From the NCBI GenBank assembly GCA_019240525.1, contig JAFAYE010000001.1, forward strand, positions 841,300-905,299: 64,000 bases of DNA. The letters run 5' to 3'. Position numbers and translations under genes: made by a program. Source of the DNA: Candidatus Eremiobacterota bacterium (lineage in GTDB: Bacteria > Vulcanimicrobiota > Vulcanimicrobiia > Vulcanimicrobiales > Vulcanimicrobiaceae). The number at the start of each line of letters is the position of its first letter. The first letter of the stretch is position 1. This document shows positions 44,341 through 53,146 of the stretch, one piece after another. The notes under the pieces are model-generated. The model saw nothing but the letters and a program-made list of their open reading frames with translations, did no database searches and was not told the origin of the DNA.

Positions 44341-45870
44341 ATGTCTTATAAAGTACCGCGACTTCTCTCGGGCGTTTTGATTTTGGGGCTTGCGGCGTGT
44401 CAGTCGAACGCCGTGCAGCAGACGCCCTTCCTTAGCGAAGAGAGCGCCGCAAATGTCGCGGCTGCGCAAAACTGCGATCGAAGCGTCAACGACACGCTCG
44501 CAAAAGTTGAATCCTGCATCCAGCGCGAGCGACTCTGGCGCCGATTGACGGTGTTTCAACGAATCGCCGACGCAAATCCGGGCAGCCAGGGCCACGGCAA
44601 TCGCGATACCGGAACACCCGGATATCGCGCCTCCGTTGCCTACGTGGCCAAGGTGATGCGACGCGCCGGCTATGACGTCCGGATCCAACAATACGTCTAT
44701 ACCACGACCGAACTCGCCGGCACGCCGCAGTTTCGCGTCGGCAATCGAAACTACGCACTCGAACGGGACTGGTTCGTCGCGCGCGGCTCGGGGACCGGCG
44801 ATGTTGACGGACCGATACAGCCGGCGAACGGCGCCCACACTGGGTGTTCGTCCGGCGATTACGCCGGTTTTCGGCCGGGCAACATCGCATTGCTCGCGCG
44901 CGGCCCCTGTGACCCCGATCTGCAGGTGGAAAACGCCCAGGCGGCCGGCGCGGCGGCCGTCATCCTCTATAATATGGAAACGGGCGCTTCGCAGACTCGA
45001 CTGATGGATGCGGCGAGAATTCCCGTTGTGGGAGCCGCGTCGAATGTCGTCGGGAATGAGCTCGAAAGCCGCTACGAATCCGGCAGCGCTCCGACAGCAC
45101 GCATCGAGATCCGCACTCGGCAGAGAAGCGATCTCGACTACAACGTTATTGCCGACTCGAAATTCGGCGATCCCAACCGTATCGTCGTCATCGATGCGCA
45201 CCTGGACGCGATCTACGGTGCCGGAATGCTCGACAATGCATCGGGATCGACGACGATCCTCGAGATCGCGCTGGCCATGGCGAAGACGCCGACACGCAAC
45301 CGCTTAAGGTACATGTGGTTCGGCGGGGAGGAACTGGGCTTACTGGGGTCTCGCTTCTATACCACGCATTTGGCTCAAACAGAGCTGCGCAAAATCGCCT
45401 TTGATGTTGACGCCGACGTGACGGCTACTCCGAACTTCGACATTCTCATCGCCGACCCGGGGCACGCCACGAAGGTGAAGCGATTCCCCAAGAATGTTGT
45501 TCCGCAATCGCAGCTCGGCAATGACTACTTCTACGATTTCTTCAAAGCCGGTGGAATAGTCTCGCGCCCGGCCAACTTCGGCAACAACGGCACCGATTCG
45601 TTCGCCTTTAGTCTTGTCGGAGTTCCGAATACCGGCATCCTCACCCAACAAGACTGTTGTAAGCACACATGGGAAACGCAGCTGTGGGGCGGCGTCCGCG
45701 GTAACTACGAAGGCAAGATCCCGAGCTTCAACGGGGGCTGCGTCGATTATCCGCACCGCTGGTGCGACAACCTTTCGAACAACGATCCGTTCGTGCTGGA
45801 ACTTGCCTCCAAAGCTACCGCGTACGTTACCTTTGAGCTAGCTAACCGCGCGCGCTTTCCGCGGCGATGA
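44341..45870 (+). CDS. M28-family aminopeptidase with PA domain, lipoprotein
   Basis: A 509-aa lipoprotein (lipobox LAAC, Cys20). The PA (protease-associated) domain spans about 165-245 (GDYAGFRPGNIALLARGPC, AQAAGAAAVILYNME). The zinc peptidase spans about 265-500 with ligands H287 (VIDAHLDA), D298 (GMLDNASGS), E330/E331 (WFGGEELGLLGS), D357 (FDVDADV) and a late His in CCKHTWETQ. This is the Vibrio/Streptomyces aminopeptidase pattern: removal of N-terminal residues from peptides outside the cell. It is divergent from the S8 protease, so endo- and exopeptidase may share a promoter region. Confidence 0.9.
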   Translation: MSYKVPRLLSGVLILGLAACQSNAVQQTPFLSEESAANVAAAQNCDRSVNDTLAKVESCIQRERLWRRLTVFQRIADANPGSQGHGNRDTGTPGYRASVAYVAKVMRRAGYDVRIQQYVYTTTELAGTPQFRVGNRNYALERDWFVARGSGTGDVDGPIQPANGAHTGCSSGDYAGFRPGNIALLARGPCDPDLQVENAQAAGAAAVILYNMETGASQTRLMDAARIPVVGAASNVVGNELESRYESGSAPTARIEIRTRQRSDLDYNVIADSKFGDPNRIVVIDAHLDAIYGAGMLDNASGSTTILEIALAMAKTPTRNRLRYMWFGGEELGLLGSRFYTTHLAQTELRKIAFDVDADVTATPNFDILIADPGHATKVKRFPKNVVPQSQLGNDYFYDFFKAGGIVSRPANFGNNGTDSFAFSLVGVPNTGILTQQDCCKHTWETQLWGGVRGNYEGKIPSFNGGCVDYPHRWCDNLSNNDPFVLELASKATAYVTFELANRARFPRR

Positions 45871-45873
45871 GCG

Positions 45874-46173
45874 TTAGCACCACCGTCCGGGAGTCCAGTA
45901 CCATCCATGGCGCGGCTCGTGAACCCAGTGTCCCTGACACCAAGCGCCGCCGTGACGGACCCACGAGCCCGACACCCAAGTATAGCGTCCGCCATACCAG
46001 CGATAGTAACCGCCTACCCAAACGTAGCCGCGACCCGGGCGCCCCGGCACCCGCTCGACGACGGCTGCGGGTGGCCCCGTCTGCACGTAGACGTAGCCTG
46101 CCGTCGCCGGCACTGACATTGCAAAAGAACCCGCGGTCGCGAGGATGACCGCCACCAAAACGCTCTTCATCAT
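45874..46173 (-). CDS. Exported YXWGXW-repeat-like protein
   Basis: A 99-aa protein with signal peptide (MMKSVLVAVILATAGSFAMS, cleavage near ATAGY). The mature chain is dominated by Tyr, Trp, Gly and Arg with repeated WVxGxYxWxxGRYxWVxGxW units (YVWVGGYYRWYGGRYTW, then WCQGHWVHEPRHGWYWTPGRW). This is the YXWGXW repeat family of small exported proteins of unknown role. Its stop lies 4 bp from the convergent M28 gene end. Confidence 0.82.
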   Translation of the reverse strand: MMKSVLVAVILATAGSFAMSVPATAGYVYVQTGPPAAVVERVPGRPGRGYVWVGGYYRWYGGRYTWVSGSWVRHGGAWCQGHWVHEPRHGWYWTPGRWC

Positions 46174-46293
46174 GTGTTTTCCTTTCTACGCAAATCATAC
46201 AACATACCGAATACCGACAAAACCGACCATGCCAAGTAGTCTGGTCGTTCTTCGAAGCCGGGAAGCGGTCTCTTCCTGGAGAATCGCAATTTT

Positions 46294-46857
46294 ATGAATA
46301 TCGCCGTCTTTCTCTTTACGCTCCTCGTTGCGCAGCAGTACCCCATTCAACAACCCGGGCCGATTCAGGCTCCAAAAGGACCCTGGCTGACGCCTGGGCA
46401 GATTCAAAAACCGGGCCCGATTCAAAAGCCGGGTCAGATCCAGATTCCCAGAGGGATCCAGGCAATCAAGACGACCACGCAATCCTGCGGCAAGAAATAC
46501 ACCGTCGGCTCCGATGCCCTTTTTGCCTTCGATAAGTATACGCTTTCGCCCGACGCGGAGAAGACGCTGGGCGTTCTCGGGCCGATGCTCGAGAAGTCGG
46601 CGCACCAGCCCATTCACATCGTTGGATACACCGACGCGATCGGCTCGGTGGATTACAACATCACGTTGAGTGAGGAGCGCGCGAAGACGGTGCGCGATTG
46701 GCTGGCAGCGCACCGCTACATCCCCGCCTCCACGCCGTACGTCGGTCGGGGCAAGGCCGACCCTGTTGCGCCGAATACCAAGCCCGATGGATCGGACAAT
46801 CCACTCGGACGTCAAAAGAACCGGCGCGTGGAGATTACGGTAGGAACGTGTCGGTGA
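46294..46857 (+). CDS. OmpA-domain protein with proline-rich repeat linker
   Basis: A 187-aa exported protein: short signal (MNIAVFLFTLLVAQ), then a repetitive linker of PGPIQ/PGQIQ/KPGPIQ units (about residues 17-55). An OmpA C-terminal domain (about 65-185) contains HIVGYTDAIGSVDYNITLSE, the RAKTVRDWL helix and RQKNRRVEI, the usual peptidoglycan-binding residues (Asp in YTDAIG, Arg in RRVEI). It would tether the envelope to peptidoglycan. Its stop overlaps the following lipoprotein start by 4 bp. Confidence 0.85.
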   Translation: MNIAVFLFTLLVAQQYPIQQPGPIQAPKGPWLTPGQIQKPGPIQKPGQIQIPRGIQAIKTTTQSCGKKYTVGSDALFAFDKYTLSPDAEKTLGVLGPMLEKSAHQPIHIVGYTDAIGSVDYNITLSEERAKTVRDWLAAHRYIPASTPYVGRGKADPVAPNTKPDGSDNPLGRQKNRRVEITVGTCR

Positions 46858-48038
46858 GGCTGCTGCCTCTCGCATGCGCTCTTTTGATGGCGGCGTGTGC
46901 TCGCGCCGGCAGCCCCACGCTCCCAAACGATGCGACGCAGGCGCGCCAGGGGGACTTACACTCGGCGACCGCGACGTTCAAACATCTGCTTAGCTTTAAT
47001 GGTTCCGATGGCAAAGCGCCCGACGCCCGCCTCGTTGATGCCGGTGGTGTGCTTTACGGCACAGCCTATAGCGGCGGCGTGCATGACGAAGGGGCTGTTT
47101 TCGCGTTTACGACGTCCGGCAAACTTACGGTGCTCCATAACTTCAAAGGCGACCGCGACGGCTCGCTCCCGTTGGCGAGTCTCTTAAGCGTTAACGGCAC
47201 GCTCTACGGCACGACCGTGAACGGCGGCGGCGCCAACGGTGAAGGTGTGGTGTTCGCCGTCACAAGCTCGGGGGCAGAGAGCGTCGTGCATCGTTTCTCG
47301 GGCGGGAGCGACGGTGCGAATCCGTACGCCGGCCTCGTCAATCTCAACGGCACGTTGTATGGGACGACCGCGGGCGGCGGCAGTTCGTCGGCGGGCACCG
47401 TTTACACGATCTCAACTTCCGGAAAGGAAACGGTGATCTACGAGTTCGGACACCGTCAAAACGACGGTGCGACTCCAGTGGCCTCACTGACCGAAGTCGG
47501 TAGTACGCTTTACGGGACCACGGAGTATGGTGGCACGGGATGTGGCTCGTCGGGCTGCGGCACGATTTTCAAAATAAGCAAATCCGGCTCCGAAAGCGTC
47601 GTCTACGCCTTTAAAGGAGGAAGCAAAGACGGTTCGCAACCGTCATCGTCCCTCGTCGATCTAAATGGAACTCTTTACGGTACCACCACCTTCGGGGGCG
47701 CCGCGAACGCCGGAATCGTGTTTAAGGTTTCCCCCGCGGGCGCCGAAAGAATCGTCTATAATTTTCAAGGCGGAACGAAGGACGGCGCCGAGCCGCAAGG
47801 ATTGTCGGTGCTCAAGGGGACGCTCTACGGGACGACTTTCGCGGGCGGCTCGAGCAACCTCGGGACGCTTTTCGCGCTGACGACGGCCGGTAAAGAGAGC
47901 TTGATTCACACGTTCAAGGGGGGAATCGACGGAGCGATGCCGCGTGCTCCCCTATTTGCCTCGAACGGCACGCTCTACGGCACGACCGCTGCCGGCGGCG
48001 GCAATCAGGCCGGAACGATTTTCAGCATAACCCCGTGA
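46854..48038 (+). CDS. GloVer-repeat lipoprotein (TIGR03803-type)
   Basis: A 394-aa lipoprotein (MAAC lipobox). About eight tandem repeats of roughly 45-52 residues each contain a GTLYGTTxxGG turn followed by GTVFxI and a VxYxFKGGxDG strand, for example LNGTLYGTTAGGGSSSAGTV. This is the GloVer repeat found in large secreted proteins, probably a beta-propeller. The start is GTG 46854, which has AGGA 8 nt upstream and overlaps the OmpA stop (GTGA). The function is unknown; coupling to the OmpA protein suggests a surface complex. Confidence 0.85.
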   Translation: MRLLPLACALLMAACARAGSPTLPNDATQARQGDLHSATATFKHLLSFNGSDGKAPDARLVDAGGVLYGTAYSGGVHDEGAVFAFTTSGKLTVLHNFKGDRDGSLPLASLLSVNGTLYGTTVNGGGANGEGVVFAVTSSGAESVVHRFSGGSDGANPYAGLVNLNGTLYGTTAGGGSSSAGTVYTISTSGKETVIYEFGHRQNDGATPVASLTEVGSTLYGTTEYGGTGCGSSGCGTIFKISKSGSESVVYAFKGGSKDGSQPSSSLVDLNGTLYGTTTFGGAANAGIVFKVSPAGAERIVYNFQGGTKDGAEPQGLSVLKGTLYGTTFAGGSSNLGTLFALTTAGKESLIHTFKGGIDGAMPRAPLFASNGTLYGTTAAGGGNQAGTIFSITP

Positions 48039-48053
48039 GCACGCACGGGCGAC

Positions 48054-48725
48054 TCAGCACTTCCGAGTGAGACTGTAACCACCGCCGCTCATATGCTTGC
48101 CGTCGGGTGAGAGCGTTAGGGTGTGATTCCCGTAATAAGTAAACGTTACCGTGTTGCCCTTGAGACCCCAGTTGCCTGAGACTCCTTCGCTATCGGTTAC
48201 GTTTCCCGTGAGATCCATCGTGAACGTTAGCTTGGAGTCGCTGTCGGAGACCCACGTGCCGACGAGGTTCGTGGTGGCGCAGCCCGTCGGTACGGGAGTG
48301 GGTGTCGGGAGTGCCGCCAGCGCCGTAATCGCGCCGCCGTAAAATTTATGCGCGACGTCCAAGCACAATGCGTCAGCGGTATATGGATTGTCGGGTAGCT
48401 GCACGACGCACGTGAACGTGACCACGTATCCCGTCGGCAGTCCGTAGCAACGCACCGCGGCCGTCGCCGTCGGCGTACCGGCGATGCCGTTAGTCGAATG
48501 AGCTACCCAATCGCCGCTGCCGGGACTGGACTCTTGCGCGTCCTGCAGGAACGCATCGAGCGACGCTCTGGCCTTCGCGCCGCAATCGGTTTGCGTCCCC
48601 TCCTGACTGACGTGGCGAATGCCGGCGGCAATATCGACCGAGGCCGGAGCCTCCGAGCCGCACCAAACGAGTGCCGCGAGCAATCCAATGGCTACGATGG
48701 CGCCGCGCCGAATGTTGCCAGTCAT
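48054..48725 (-). CDS. Exported protein, tandem paralogue A
   Basis: A 223-aa protein with a signal/anchor (RRGAIVAIGLLAALVWCGS). Residues about 35-130 share a pattern with the upstream neighbour: KARASLDAFLQDA, then GDWVAHS, AAVRCYGLPTGYVVTFTCVVQ and ADALCLDVAHKFYGG. A Pro-rich linker (LPTPTPVPTG) leads to a C-terminal beta domain (NLVGTWVSDSDSKLTF ... GGGYSLTRKC), resembling lipocalin-like or DUF-type stress domains. It starts at ATG 48725, overlapping the paralogue stop by 4 bp. Confidence 0.65.
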   Translation of the reverse strand: MTGNIRRGAIVAIGLLAALVWCGSEAPASVDIAAGIRHVSQEGTQTDCGAKARASLDAFLQDAQESSPGSGDWVAHSTNGIAGTPTATAAVRCYGLPTGYVVTFTCVVQLPDNPYTADALCLDVAHKFYGGAITALAALPTPTPVPTGCATTNLVGTWVSDSDSKLTFTMDLTGNVTDSEGVSGNWGLKGNTVTFTYYGNHTLTLSPDGKHMSGGGYSLTRKC

Positions 48726-49126
48726 TGCTGGCCTCCGAAGGCGGTCGCGAGCTTGCCGCAGATGACGCTCGCTGATTCGGTCGCGGGAGGCGTTTGCGCG
48801 GCGCACGTGAGCGTCACGAGGTAGCCGTGGACCGCATCGAGCGGATAGCAGTGAACCGCGGCGGCCGCAAAGGAGTTGCCGGAAGCATCGGTGGCCCCGA
48901 GCCCCTCCCAGTTGCCGGTATCACCGTATTCGGCGGCCTTTCCCAGCACCGAGATCAACGCATCGCGCGCCTTGCCATTGCAGGCGCTCAGCGGCGCGTC
49001 CTTGACAACCGTACGCGCGCCGATGAAGAAATCAAGCGCGGCGGAAGCGGGCCGGCCGGTCACGCCGACCGCGAGCGACAAGCCAACCGCGACCACCGTG
49101 AGCCGAGCAACGATCATCTTCGACAC
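48722..49126 (-). CDS. Exported protein, tandem paralogue B
   Basis: A 134-aa protein with signal peptide (MIVARLTVVAVGLSLAVGV). The mature part matches the first domain of the downstream gene: KARDALISVLGKA, GNWEGLG, AAAVHCYPLDAVHGYLVTLT and ASVICGKLATAFGG, with conserved Cys and CY positions. It lacks the C-terminal beta domain. I use GTG 49126 because CGGAGG lies 6-7 nt upstream; ATG 49117 is the alternative. The pair arose by duplication; the function is unknown. Confidence 0.65.
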   Translation of the reverse strand: MSKMIVARLTVVAVGLSLAVGVTGRPASAALDFFIGARTVVKDAPLSACNGKARDALISVLGKAAEYGDTGNWEGLGATDASGNSFAAAAVHCYPLDAVHGYLVTLTCAAQTPPATESASVICGKLATAFGGQQ

Positions 49127-49217
49127 AAGCGACCTCCGTAAGCGAACAGATGCGTTAGACGGCTGCAACGCGCTCCCCTACGGGAATGCCGGACCCGCTG
49201 ATGCAACAGCCCGGCAT

Positions 49218-51305
49218 ATGCGACGAGCGATTGGCCTTCTGAGTTGTTGTGTGTTTCTCGGCGCCGCCGCGCCGAGCGATCCTTTCTCATGGCTGGAAGA
49301 CGTGCATGGCGCGCGTGCGATGGCGTGGGTTCACGCACAGAATGCAAGAACGCTCGCCGTCCTCGAACGTGACCCGAATTTTTCGACCCTCTACAACGAA
49401 GCGCTCGAGATCGCGCAAGCGAAGGATCGCGTTCCGGTGCCGCAATTCTTGGCGGGCGCCATCTACAACTTCTGGCAAGACGGCCAGCACGTCCGCGGCA
49501 TTTGGCGACGCACGACGGCGTTGGGGTTCGCAAGCGCCTCGCCGCCGTGGACGACGGTCCTGGATCTCGACGCCATCGCCAAGGCCGAGCGTGCCAACTG
49601 GGTCTGGAAAGGTGCCGATTGCCAGTGGCCGCGTGAGACACGCTGCATGGTCTATCTCTCCGACGGTGGTGAAGACGCAATCACCGCGCGCGAATACGAT
49701 CTAACGACCGAAGCCTTCGTGCCGGGTGGTTTCACGCTCTCGCGCGCAAAGCAGCGAATCGCTTGGGAAAATGACGACTCGCTGCTGGCCGCGCGCGAGT
49801 GGTCGCCCGGAGAGCTAACGACATCGGGGTATCCCTACGTCGTCAAGCGCTTGGAACGCGGGCAGCCGCTCTCGAGCGCCGTTGAAGTCTTTCGCGGCGC
49901 GCCGTCAGACGGCGGGTACGGGGTCACGCCGATCGTGCTGCACGACGGCGCCGGAGATACGGCGGCGATTATCGAGCGGCCGCTCTCGACGTTTACGTCG
50001 GAACATTATCTGTTGACGCAACGCGGCGCGCAACGGCTCGACGTGCCGCTTCTGGCACAGACGGCCGGCTTGGTCGACGGGCGCCTGCTCTTCACGTTGC
50101 AGCAAGATTGGAGTGTCAACGGAGCGGTCTTTGCGCAAGGATCGCTCGTCAGCATCGATCTTGCGGCGGCAATGGCCGATCCGCAGCACCTGCGACCCTC
50201 GCTCGCCTACGCCCCTGGTCCGCGCGAGTCGCTCGACGCGGTCGCGCAAACGAGTTCGCGTTTGCTGCTGACGACGTACGAAAACGTGCGCGGGCGCGAG
50301 TGGGTCTACACGCCGGTCGCCGGTGGTGGCTGGTCGAAAAAACGCCTCGACCTGCCGGACGATTCCTCGGTCGTCGTCAACGACGCCGATCTTCACGGCG
50401 AGAGCGCGTATATCACTACAACGAGTTTCTTGACGCCATCGACACTCTGGCACCTCGACGCGTCGAACGCTGCACTTTCGATCGTTCGCGTCTCGCCGGC
50501 ACGTTTCGACGCTTCGAATAGTGCCGTCGAGCAACGCGAAGCAACGTCGAAGGACGGCACGCGTATTCCATATTTCATCGTGCACCCCAAGGGCATGAAA
50601 CTCGACGGCAAAAATCCGACGCTTTTGTACGCGTACGGCGGTTTCGAAGTTTCGCTGACGCCCAATTACAACGGAATTTTAGGTAAACTGTGGCTCGAGC
50701 GCGGCGGGGTTTACGTTTTAGCAAACATTCGCGGCGGCGGCGAGTTCGGACCCGCCTGGCACCAAGCCGGACTCACGACGCATCGTCAACGCATCTACGA
50801 CGATTTCGCCGCTGTCGCAAAGGACCTGATCGCGAGGCGAGTTACGAGCCCACGGCGCCTCGGCATACAAGGCGGATCGAATGGCGGCCTGCTGATGGGC
50901 GTCGAGTTCACCCAGCATCCCGAGCTCTTCCACGCGGTCGATATTGCGGTACCGCTGCTCGATATGTTGCGTTTCGAGCAGATCGAAGCCGGCGAATCGT
51001 GGACCGGCGAATACGGCAGCGTAGCCAATCCGGTGCAACGCGCCTTTCTCGCCTCGATCTCGCCCTACAACAACCTCAAGCCCGGCGTTCGCTATCCCGA
51101 ACCGCTCATCTGGACGACGACGAAAGACGATCGCGTCGGACCGCAACACGCTCGCAAGTTTGCCGCCAAACTGGAAGCGATGCATATCCCCTACCTCTTC
51201 TACGAAGTAACCGAAGGCGGCCACGGAGCGGGCGCCAATTTACGCGAACAAGCGCTGACCAGCGCGCTGCAATGGACCTATTTGATCCGCAAGCTAATGT
51301 ACTAG
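49218..51305 (+). CDS. Prolyl oligopeptidase family serine peptidase (S9A)
   Basis: A 695-aa exported enzyme (signal about 1-18, LLSCCVFLGAA). A seven-blade propeller gate spans about 25-400 and the S9 catalytic domain about 430-695, with nucleophile S554 (QGGSNGGLLMG), acid in KDDRVGPQHARKF (D637/D638) and base H669 (EGGHGAG). The N-terminal DPFSWLEDVHGARAMAWV is diagnostic for the S9A subfamily, which cleaves short peptides after proline. The ATG at 49218 begins the signal; the frame is open further upstream without family sequence. Confidence 0.92.
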   Translation: MRRAIGLLSCCVFLGAAAPSDPFSWLEDVHGARAMAWVHAQNARTLAVLERDPNFSTLYNEALEIAQAKDRVPVPQFLAGAIYNFWQDGQHVRGIWRRTTALGFASASPPWTTVLDLDAIAKAERANWVWKGADCQWPRETRCMVYLSDGGEDAITAREYDLTTEAFVPGGFTLSRAKQRIAWENDDSLLAAREWSPGELTTSGYPYVVKRLERGQPLSSAVEVFRGAPSDGGYGVTPIVLHDGAGDTAAIIERPLSTFTSEHYLLTQRGAQRLDVPLLAQTAGLVDGRLLFTLQQDWSVNGAVFAQGSLVSIDLAAAMADPQHLRPSLAYAPGPRESLDAVAQTSSRLLLTTYENVRGREWVYTPVAGGGWSKKRLDLPDDSSVVVNDADLHGESAYITTTSFLTPSTLWHLDASNAALSIVRVSPARFDASNSAVEQREATSKDGTRIPYFIVHPKGMKLDGKNPTLLYAYGGFEVSLTPNYNGILGKLWLERGGVYVLANIRGGGEFGPAWHQAGLTTHRQRIYDDFAAVAKDLIARRVTSPRRLGIQGGSNGGLLMGVEFTQHPELFHAVDIAVPLLDMLRFEQIEAGESWTGEYGSVANPVQRAFLASISPYNNLKPGVRYPEPLIWTTTKDDRVGPQHARKFAAKLEAMHIPYLFYEVTEGGHGAGANLREQALTSALQWTYLIRKLMY

Positions 51306-51318
51306 CCTGCGGTGGCGG

Positions 51319-52662
51319 TTACTCGCTGTCCGGCGCGATCAACGAGGGTCGCTCGTGCGCAAACAGCGATTCTCGATAAGGGGCCGGGATCGGCGTGAAA
51401 GCGCGCGGTTTCTGAGTAAAATCGAACACGTCGAGCATGCTCGCCGCACGCGTATCGGTGAATCCGCGCGACGGCGGCCCAATCGGCGGCAGATTGAAGA
51501 TCTGCTCGACAAATTTGAGAATGCTGCCGTATTCATATTGTGTGTGCGAAACGTAGCCGGCCTTCGCACCGCGCGCGATGCGTGCGTAGGGCGAGATAAC
51601 GATGCATGGCACTCTGATGCCCAGGCCCCGGAAGTCGAGTTGCGGGGGCGGCACGTTATCGTACCAACCGCCCCAGTCGTCCCACAGCACGAGGATCGCC
51701 GTCGACTGCCAGTACGCGCTCTCGCCAATTGCGTTGACCACCGAACTAACCCATGACGGGCCCCGGTTGGCGCCGCTGCCCGTGTGATCCGAGTCGCGCC
51801 AGTCCGGCGTCACCCAGGTAACGTCGGCGAGCGCACCACGCTGCACATCCGTAAGCACGCGCGTCTGCGGCGCGACGACGTTCTGCCAATCGCGCCCGTG
51901 ATAGACGCTTTGAACCGACGAAAACTCCGACCAAACTTTGCCGATGCGGCCTAGCGGTGCGGCATAATACTTCCAGGAAACACCGGCGGCGTCGAGCGTG
52001 TCGGCGATTGTGGGAAAGTTGCTGTAACACGGGAATGGACCGTTGAACCGCTCGACACGGCGTGCGTCGAGGGTAAAGGTGCGAGTTCCCGGCGGAGCTT
52101 CGCAGCCCCATTTCAAAGTATCGGGCGCGTCGACTTCGGCGATCGGCGTCAGTTTGATGTTGGTGTTCGCCGCGATCAAGCTTAGGTGCGCGGTATAGCT
52201 TGGACCGAACTCGGTCGGAAACATACGATCGGCCAAGACGTATTGGCGTGCCATTGCCCAGTACGGAGCCGACTCTCGTCGAGGCACGTACGCATAGGCG
52301 AAGTCCGCGCGCTGTCCATAGAAGTGCTCGTTCTCGAAGCCGTTCATTTTGCCGCCGTTCCAGCCGCTGATCGAGTCTCGCCAATTATTTTCGATGCCGC
52401 CCGGATTCTCGAGCGCGGTCGGATGCAGCGGGATCCTCCTCGCGCCCGCGTAGCCGAATGTCGGCGCGTCGGCTCCAGGAAAGCCGCTAAAAAGATTGTC
52501 GAAGCTTCGGTTCTCTTGAATGATAATTACGACGTGCTTGATGTAACGTTCCGGCGAACCGCCCGCGACGGGCGTCGACCGGGGAACGACGCCCCCGCAT
52601 CCGACCAGCCACGCCGCCCATAGAAGAACCGCGGCTCGGAGCGAACGCCGGCGTAAGCACAT
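51319..52662 (-). CDS. Secreted phosphoesterase (PF04185) lipoprotein, paralogue
   Basis: A 447-aa lipoprotein (VGC lipobox, Cys22). The family opening HVVIIIQENRSFDNLFSGFP and later motifs VTPDWRDSDHTG, WVSSVVNAIGESAYWQST, LVLWDDWGGWYDNVPPP and VPCIVISPYARI match the protein at 9675-11021 point for point, so both keep the metal-binding residues. The enzyme should hydrolyse phosphate esters outside the cell. It converges on the prolyl oligopeptidase gene (13 bp apart). Confidence 0.88.
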   Translation of the reverse strand: MCLRRRSLRAAVLLWAAWLVGCGGVVPRSTPVAGGSPERYIKHVVIIIQENRSFDNLFSGFPGADAPTFGYAGARRIPLHPTALENPGGIENNWRDSISGWNGGKMNGFENEHFYGQRADFAYAYVPRRESAPYWAMARQYVLADRMFPTEFGPSYTAHLSLIAANTNIKLTPIAEVDAPDTLKWGCEAPPGTRTFTLDARRVERFNGPFPCYSNFPTIADTLDAAGVSWKYYAAPLGRIGKVWSEFSSVQSVYHGRDWQNVVAPQTRVLTDVQRGALADVTWVTPDWRDSDHTGSGANRGPSWVSSVVNAIGESAYWQSTAILVLWDDWGGWYDNVPPPQLDFRGLGIRVPCIVISPYARIARGAKAGYVSHTQYEYGSILKFVEQIFNLPPIGPPSRGFTDTRAASMLDVFDFTQKPRAFTPIPAPYRESLFAHERPSLIAPDSE

Positions 52663-52680
52663 CGTAAAGCGCTTGCGGGC

Positions 52681-53145
52681 CTAACGATTGCCTTGCGATC
52701 CGCCGCTTCTGAGCGGCGACTCGCTGATCGCTCCCGCTTTGCGAATGGCATCGACATCATTGACCAACGCCTGGCCGACGTTGTCTTGCGGGGGGCACGT
52801 GAGATCCGGCGAGGTCCATCCCTGCCACGTCACATGGGTTGACGAACCGAACGAAACGCTCTTCATGCAGGGAGCCGTCGCCGTATTCGCTTTGCGAGCC
52901 GCCGCGAGGTCGCGAAAGAAACGAGCCGCGGTCGCGGCTGGTACCGTAAATGCTTTGGCGGCGCTCGCCGCGGCGCCGCCCTTGTTTTGCAATGTCACCG
53001 AGGCTTTGCCATCGGACGAAACCGATATCGTATAGCCGTAAGCGTTGGTCGAGCCGGAATTGACGATCACCGCGCGATCGGCGGGTGCGGCAGCCATGCA
53101 TGCCACAATCGCCAGAAGCAGCGTCAGAGTTGCGCGCATTTGCAT
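52681..53145 (-). CDS. Small exported protein of unknown function
   Basis: A 154-aa protein with signal peptide (MQMRATLTLLLAIVACMAAA). The mature part begins DRAVIVNSGSTNAYGYTISV and continues with an Ala-rich helix and a Cys pair (APCMKSV and DLTCPPQ), resembling a small secreted beta protein. GGGAGG lies 8 nt before the ATG at 53145; the frame to 53394 is rejected. It starts 1 bp after the stop of the inactive-looking sedolisin and is probably co-transcribed with both sedolisins. Confidence 0.65.
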   Translation of the reverse strand: MQMRATLTLLLAIVACMAAAPADRAVIVNSGSTNAYGYTISVSSDGKASVTLQNKGGAAASAAKAFTVPAATAARFFRDLAAARKANTATAPCMKSVSFGSSTHVTWQGWTSPDLTCPPQDNVGQALVNDVDAIRKAGAISESPLRSGGSQGNR

Positions 53146-53146
53146 T

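Noticed and set aside
46900-48030. Tandem DNA repeat or CRISPR-like array
   Set aside because: The periodicity comes from GloVer protein repeats that vary at DNA level; there are no identical repeats and spacers.
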